Source of the DNA: an uncultured Oscillospiraceae bacterium
Lineage (GTDB): Bacteria > Bacillota > Clostridia > Oscillospirales > Acutalibacteraceae
Direction of reading: 5' to 3'
DNA length: 8,108 nt
NCBI GenBank assembly: GCA_900541975.1
Contig: UQLR01000037.1
Span: 1-8,108 of the forward strand
The notes beneath the pieces were generated by a model. The model was not told where the DNA came from and searched no databases. It worked only from the letters and a program-made list of their open reading frames with translations. The position numbers were made by a program, and so were the translations under genes. Positions 5,422 through 8,108 of this stretch are shown piece by piece; the stretch's first letter is position 1, and each line of letters starts with the position of its first letter.

Positions 5422-6171
5422 AAAGCTTGAAATGATCCATCACAATGGGCAACCGGACGGCATTCGTTCCATTCATCGAAATCTTTCTACTATGACGACC
5501 TATGTCATTCCGAGGCCCTGCTTTCAGAAGCGAAAAATATCTCCGGCATACATCGATCGGGAATTTATTATTTGATCAACGAAAATGACGAAAATAAAAT
5601 CGCTCAGCTTTATATTGGTCAAACCCGGAATGGCATTGCCCGGCTGGATGATCATAATCATTCCAAAGACTTTTGGAATAAGGCCATTATGTTTTTTGCA
5701 GAAAGCAAAACCTTTACACTGGATATAATCAGCGGTCTTGAAGAATTTGCGATAATGAAAGAACAAGAATTAAAATACTATAAGATTGAAAATAATATCG
5801 TACCAAAACATGAGATTGATGAGTATGATCTTGCGGCAGTGGAAGAAATCTACGATGAAATCCAGTTTATTATGGCAACACAAGGCTATAAGATGAACGA
5901 TGCAAAAACTACATTGAATGAAGCGGACATATTACATACAACACGCAACGGCATCGCCGCTTTTGGCGTCTATGACGGCGAAAAGTTTGAGGTGCTGGAA
6001 GGTTCACAGGTCAACATTGATAAGCCTGCACATTTGCAAAGATATAATTGTCAGAGGGAAGAACTTCTGTCTCAACAATCTATTGTGGATGTTGACGGTA
6101 AGTATATTTTGAAAGTGACATTAGATTTTAAAACGCCCAGCGGAGCCAGTGATTTTGTTCTCGGCGGTTAA
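5408..6171 (+). pseudogene. GIY-YIG / DUF4357 domain protein, frameshifted and 3'-truncated
   Basis: The gene starts at ATG 5408, 7 bp after GGAG (5397-5400), and reads MAISKKLEMIHHNGQPDGIR, then a strand ending TTYVIPR. Near 5514-5516 the frame shifts by -1 (a missing G in AGGCCC would restore it) and continues LLSEAKNISGIHRSGIYYL, then the YIGQT motif with ARLDDH. These are the GIY, YIG and following Arg/His motifs of the GIY-YIG nuclease fold. The C-terminal start of DUF4357 (FKTPSGASDFVLG) is present, but the usual continuation SANGWTEWK is missing, because the sequence becomes mobC at about 6161-6168. GIY-YIG/DUF4357 proteins are often found near restriction-modification and other accessory loci, but their substrates are not established. 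Intact relatives are about 290-300 residues, whereas only about 254 remain here. The gene is almost certainly inactive in this genome. Confidence 0.8.
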
Positions 6172-6378
6172 CTTCCCGACGGCGGCAAGCAGTTCATCAT
6201 TGACCGCCGACACATGGACAACGGGGCGTATGGTCGCCCGCCGTATCGCTTGCCGGAGAAATTCGGACTGGCTGATACCGTAAGGGGCAAGCCGCTGTGT
6301 GAAGTCGGCGTATTCTTCCTCAGACAGCCGGGTTTTCACAACGCGGCTGCGGTGGGGCGTGTTGTATCGCTTTGGCAT
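6121..6378 (-). pseudogene. mobC: MobC-family relaxosome accessory protein, 3'-truncated
   Basis: Residues 1-73 (start ATG 6378, AGGAGG at 6387-6392 on the minus strand) match MobC of Tn1549-like and related Firmicute elements. They cover MPKRYNTPHRSRVVKTRLSE, the ribbon-helix-helix LSEEEYADFTQRLAPYGISQ and a following RQAIRRATIRP segment, and AVNDELLAAVGKLTAE. The family continues YGKIGGNLNQIAR for about 50 more residues. Here the frame instead runs through antisense of the GIY-YIG gene (NKITGSAGRFKI) and stops at 6121, giving 85 residues. MobC binds oriT and helps the relaxase open the strands. Its DNA-binding domain remains but the conserved C-terminal part is lost. The relaxase gene that normally follows mobC on this strand is absent. 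Confidence 0.87.
6161..6168. other. Chimeric junction between GIY-YIG gene and mobC
   Basis: TCGGCGGT is shared by both fragments. It encodes the last native residues of the GIY-YIG protein (LGG) on the plus strand and the last native MobC residues (TAE) on the minus strand. Both genes lose family similarity here and both lack their 3' ends. The overlap looks like microhomology at a deletion or illegitimate recombination joint, although an assembly join cannot be excluded from sequence alone. Confidence 0.6.
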
Positions 6379-6494
6379 GGTCGTAACCTCCTTTCACTTA
6401 TCACAAAAAATGGGCGGGGCTGTTAGGTATTTCCGGGGTAGTTCCCGTCTGCCGGACGGAAATATTTTTGCGGCGTAAGCCGCCATAGCAGGGT

Positions 6495-6514
6495 TTGGGG
6501 AAGGCGCTCCCCAA
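6495..6514. repeat. Inverted repeat in candidate oriT region
   Basis: TTGGGGA (6495-6501) and TCCCCAA (6508-6514) form a perfect 7-bp stem around AGGCGC. No T-tract follows immediately, so it is more likely a protein-binding or extruded DNA hairpin than a terminator. Confidence 0.55.
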
Positions 6515-6656
6515 CAAGTTTTCCACAGGGGCAAAAGGCGCGGTAAGCGAATTTTGGTACTGTGGTAGAAACTTGCTCTAAGTAAGCCGCAGACTGGCCC
6601 TGTCCGGGCTTTTCCGTACATAGAGCGAACGGGGCGGGGCTTTCAGCCCGCTGTGC

Positions 6657-6699
6657 GCGGCCTTTTTTCCTTTCGCCAAAGATACATTTGAAAGGCCGC
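6657..6699. repeat. Inverted repeat GCGGCCTTT / AAAGGCCGC
   Basis: A perfect 9-bp inverted repeat with a 25-nt spacer (arms 6657-6665 and 6691-6699). The left arm runs into a T-tract. A bulged CGGGGCT/AGCCCG hairpin precedes it at about 6635-6650. It is part of the structured region upstream of mobC. Confidence 0.55.
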
Positions 6700-7004
6700 C
6701 AGCTACCCGCTGTCCGGGGATTTTTCAAATTTTCTTTTGCCTTAGTAATCCGGGAAACAGGATTTTGGCAACCGGCGGGGCAGAGAATTTTTCCTTTCAC
6801 TCCCCACACCACCGCGTTTTGAAATTTGCCAAACGAAACGGGAAATTTTCTCTTTGCTTCTTACTACGGACAAAAATCAAAAATGCCAAACGCCGGAGCA
6901 GAAAAATTTCCCTCTCACTTACTACTACAATCTGAACAGGGCAAAATGGCCGGAAATGGAGCCGGACAACAAAAAAAGCAGCAAATCTTTTTCAGACTTA
7001 CTGC
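6664..7004. repeat. Imperfect direct repeats at about 60-bp spacing
   Basis: A degenerate unit consisting of an A/T-rich AAATTTTC-like core followed by a CTTACTAC-like box recurs. Box positions are CTTAGTAA 6741-6748, CTCCCCAC 6800-6807, CTTACTAC 6860-6867, CTTACTAC 6918-6925 and CTTACTGC 6997-7004, giving steps of 59, 60, 58 and 79 bp. Longer similarity is clear between 6766-6807 and 6884-6925 (31 of 42 positions by eye) and between the TGCCAAACG starts at 6827 and 6884. TTTTTCCTTTC at 6664-6674 recurs at 6788-6798, two periods away. The spacing resembles an iteron or relaxosome binding array. Confidence 0.5.
6758..6763 (-). other. Candidate nic core ATCCTG
   Basis: The minus strand reads AAATCCTGT here, close to the YATCCTG/Y nick core of MOB-P relaxases (RP4, R64 type). 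It lies about 380 bp upstream of mobC, within the repeat-rich region. A six-base core is a weak criterion. CTCTAAGTAAGCCGC at 6576-6590 is a competing candidate, because it resembles the TAAG-type nick region of other families. Confidence 0.25.
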
Positions 7005-7095
7005 TTTCACTGGCCGCGCCGGTGGCGGCTGGTATTCAGTTTTGAAAACTCATTTCATATTGGTATGATAAACGGAGAGTTATTACGTTATGTTT

Positions 7096-7380
7096 TCAAA
7101 AGGAAACGATTGCTCCTTGAATATATCCCACAAAATATGCAATCGCTATACTTATCGCAATACAGCATATACATAGTATTTCAGCAATAACCTTTTTCCC
7201 GGTTATTTTGTTTACAGACTTGCCGTAGTCAATAGTAGCCCATACCATTGAAAGTAAAAATAGAATTGCAATCCAATGAGTATGAAACGACAGTCCCATG
7301 CTAACAAATACATAGTTTGTGATGATGTAAAAGGCACTTCTAACTACAACTTCCGTCACTGTTAAAAGCTGATTTTTCAT
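7096..7380 (-). CDS. Small three-helix membrane protein of unknown function
   Basis: A 94-residue hydrophobic protein starting at ATG 7380, with AAGGAGG at 7392-7398 on the minus strand. An upstream in-frame ATG at 7422 lies inside the preceding gene and is not preferred. Three predicted transmembrane segments are visible: residues about 9-30 (VVVRSAFYIITNYVFVSMGL), 36-52 (WIAILFLLSMVWATIDYG) and 63-85 (KVIAEILCICCIAISIAIAY). The linkers carry a few lysines, including KSVNKITGKK before helix 3. There is no recognisable domain. It begins 31 bp after the stop of the HTH gene, so it is probably the last gene of the sigma-HTH operon. A role in element immunity, signalling or surface exclusion would be speculation. 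Confidence 0.7.
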   Translation of the reverse strand: MKNQLLTVTEVVVRSAFYIITNYVFVSMGLSFHTHWIAILFLLSMVWATIDYGKSVNKITGKKVIAEILCICCIAISIAIAYFVGYIQGAIVSF

Positions 7381-7411
7381 AAAACCTCTTGCCTCCTTAA
7401 TTTTCTGTTTA

Positions 7412-7609
7412 CTATCGGTCAAAGCGAAACTTGAACAGCGCGGTAATTAACTTCTGCTTCACATATTCCTCAACCTCGGTGTTGATTTTCCCGTGTACTT
7501 TGGAACAGTAGCGGATATATCCGGCGTAGTGGGAAAGAACGGTGTCGATTGCGTCCGGGTCGCCCTCATGCGCCTTGACGATTGTTTCATAGGGGAGAAG
7601 TTTATTCAT
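7412..7609 (-). CDS. Tn916-type small helix-turn-helix protein
   Basis: A 65-residue protein matching the short helix-turn-helix family (HTH_16) that follows the sigma-like gene in Tn916/Tn1549-type elements. Typical features are the N-terminal PYETIVKAHEGDPDAIDTVL, then HYAGYIRYCSK, and a C-terminal VEEYVKQKLITALFKFRFD. It resembles the N-terminal region of sigma factors and probably acts with the upstream sigma-like protein in element gene control. The ATG at 7609 overlaps the sigma gene's end by 8 bp, and its ribosome binding site GGAGGTG lies within the sigma gene's last codons, so translation is coupled. It looks complete. Confidence 0.88.
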   Translation of the reverse strand: MNKLLPYETIVKAHEGDPDAIDTVLSHYAGYIRYCSKVHGKINTEVEEYVKQKLITALFKFRFDR

Positions 7610-8024
7610 GCCGGCTCACCTCCATTTCCTTCCGAAGCCGTTGCAAGGCAAGCTGGATATGCCGCCCCGCTGTGCTGCGTGTCCGGCCGATATGTACGCC
7701 GATCACTCTCTGCGGCTGGCGCAGGAAGTAATAGCGGAAAATTTCTTCCTGTGCCTGCTCCGGCAAAAGGGCAAGGGCAGCGGCAAGTTCCGCATGGTAC
7801 AGAACGGCGGTCTGGCCGCAGGCGGTAAAAAGGTACTCTTCAAGCTGCTCCGGCTCGGAAAGCCGGACAAACTTCTCATTCATCAAATAGTCAAGGGAAA
7901 CTTCCCGTTCCCACCTCCGGCGCAGCTTCAAAATTTCATCTATGGCGGCGTGACGAATGACAACCTTGCAAAAGGCGTTAAAGGTGTACTGGATATGCAC
8001 TTTGTAGGCTTCATCTTCGGTCAT
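7602..8024 (-). CDS. Sigma-70-like factor of a Tn916/Tn1549-type element
   Basis: A 140-residue protein from ATG 8024, preceded by GAGGGGGAA. The upstream in-frame ATG at 8099 would run the coding frame through a long hairpin and is rejected. The N-terminal half (KVHIQYTFNAFCKVVIRHAA, then RRRWEREVSLDYL) matches the region shared by conjugative-element sigma-like proteins. The C-terminal half (about residues 78-135) is sigma region 4 with ALALLPEQAQEEIFRYYF, then the helix-turn-helix RVIGVHIGRTRSTAGRHIQLALQRL. Such proteins regulate element transcription and excision functions, with the small HTH gene directly downstream. It is the first gene of the minus-strand operon visible in the window. 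The promoter probably lies at or beyond the right edge. Confidence 0.88.
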   Translation of the reverse strand: MTEDEAYKVHIQYTFNAFCKVVIRHAAIDEILKLRRRWEREVSLDYLMNEKFVRLSEPEQLEEYLFTACGQTAVLYHAELAAALALLPEQAQEEIFRYYFLRQPQRVIGVHIGRTRSTAGRHIQLALQRLRKEMEVSRHE

Positions 8025-8052
8025 GGAAATTCCCCCTCTCTGATAATAGTGC

Positions 8053-8081
8053 GGGGCGGCAGCACTCCTTGCTGTCGCCCC
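8053..8081 (-). promoter_or_regulatory. Long hairpin with AGGAG loop upstream of the sigma-like gene
   Basis: On the minus strand GGGGCGACAGCA, the loop AGGAG and TGCTGCCGCCCC form a 12-bp stem with one G-U pair. It ends 28 bp before the sigma-like gene's ATG. No T-tract follows, so it is not a simple terminator. A Shine-Dalgarno-like sequence is exposed exactly in the loop. It may be an attenuator, an mRNA stabiliser or a regulated leader. Confidence 0.5.
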
Positions 8082-8108
8082 TTGATTGCCTATCTGCAAA
8101 GGCGGGCG

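Larger units (their letters stand above)
6379..7095. other. Structured non-coding mobilisation region (candidate oriT)
   Basis: About 700 bp upstream of mobC with no convincing gene. It holds many dyads and repeats. Stems include CCGTC/GACGG (6445-6459), GCGGC-GTAA-GCCGC (6470-6483), TTGGGGA/TCCCCAA (6495-6514) and GCGGCCTTT/AAAGGCCGC (6657-6699). GTAAGCCGC occurs twice (6475-6483, 6582-6590). Imperfect direct repeats fill 6660-7005. oriT normally lies upstream of mobC-relaxase operons, which fits this position. The exact nick site is not settled. Confidence 0.5.

Noticed and set aside
5500..5530. Programmed ribosomal frameshift in the GIY-YIG gene
   Set aside because: There is no X-XXY-YYZ slippery site or downstream pseudoknot evident. 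The gene is also truncated at its 3' end, so decay or a sequence error is simpler.
6423..6812. 129-codon minus-strand open frame upstream of mobC
   Set aside because: It runs through all the inverted repeats of the candidate oriT and ends in simple G+C-driven codon usage. No domain or ribosome binding site is evident. Non-coding structure explains the stretch better.
6664..7004. CRISPR array
   Set aside because: The repeats are too degenerate, the units have no conserved palindromic repeat with unique spacers of constant length, and no cas genes are present.
6826..7068. Two overlapping plus-strand open frames (6826-7068 and 6854-7045)
   Set aside because: They cover the degenerate repeats in different frames, have no ribosome binding site and show no family resemblance. 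The repeats look like DNA sites, not protein repeats.
7493..7828. Plus-strand open frame opposite the HTH and sigma-like genes
   Set aside because: Antisense to two overlapping genes with clear family matches and coupled translation signals.
1..8108. tRNA or rRNA genes
   Set aside because: No cloverleaf-like segments with a GTTCRA T-loop and CCA-type end, and no rRNA-like conserved stretches, were seen on either strand.

Overview
The window looks like chromosomal DNA of an endospore-forming anaerobe of the class Clostridia, probably a gut-type Oscillospirales/Lachnospirales-like organism, that has been invaded and rearranged by mobile elements. The host signature is at the left. A rubrerythrin gene (52-585) sits behind a PerR-box-like operator (1-15) and is closed by a strong intrinsic terminator. 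The cotJA-cotJB-cotJC spore-coat operon (868-1613) follows. Both the oxidative-stress diiron protein and the CotJ proteins are typical of spore-forming anaerobic Firmicutes.

The cotJ operon is broken. cotJC matches its family up to Glu64 (the codon ending at 1514), just before the E-x-x-H manganese-ligand motif. It then runs into unrelated, more G+C-rich DNA and stops 32 codons later. That DNA carries a DUF1801 (YdhG-like) gene on the plus strand (1870-2241). Convergent with it is an intact 525-residue large serine recombinase (2266-3843, minus strand) with a dyad-containing leader. Upstream of the recombinase on its strand are a 58-residue SHOCT-like protein (4066-4242) and a relic of an element-type sigma factor (4429-4572). 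The simplest reading is that a serine-recombinase element lies in cotJC and that the 3' half of cotJC lies outside the window, but the second junction described below complicates this.

From 4869 to about 6168 there is a tightly packed plus-strand cassette: an excisionase-type HTH protein, a 68-residue helical protein, a small frameshifted ORF, and a GIY-YIG/DUF4357 protein. The GIY-YIG gene carries a frameshift and is cut off inside its C-terminal domain. At the same point (about 6161-6168) a mobC gene on the opposite strand is also cut off, so this is a chimeric junction between two gene fragments.

The right part (6161-8108) is a fragment of a conjugative or mobilisable element of the Tn916/Tn1549 type. 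It has truncated mobC, a structured non-coding region of about 700 bp that is a candidate oriT with imperfect direct repeats at about 60-bp spacing, and a minus-strand operon. That operon encodes a sigma-70-like factor (7602-8024), a small HTH protein (7412-7609) and a three-helix membrane protein (7096-7380). A long hairpin with an AGGAG loop lies upstream of the sigma gene.

In working terms: the rubrerythrin gene and cotJA/cotJB look functional. cotJC can only be functional if the interrupting DNA is removed. The serine recombinase looks intact and could do that if its partner site survives. The mobilisation module looks defunct here, because mobC is truncated and no relaxase gene follows it.
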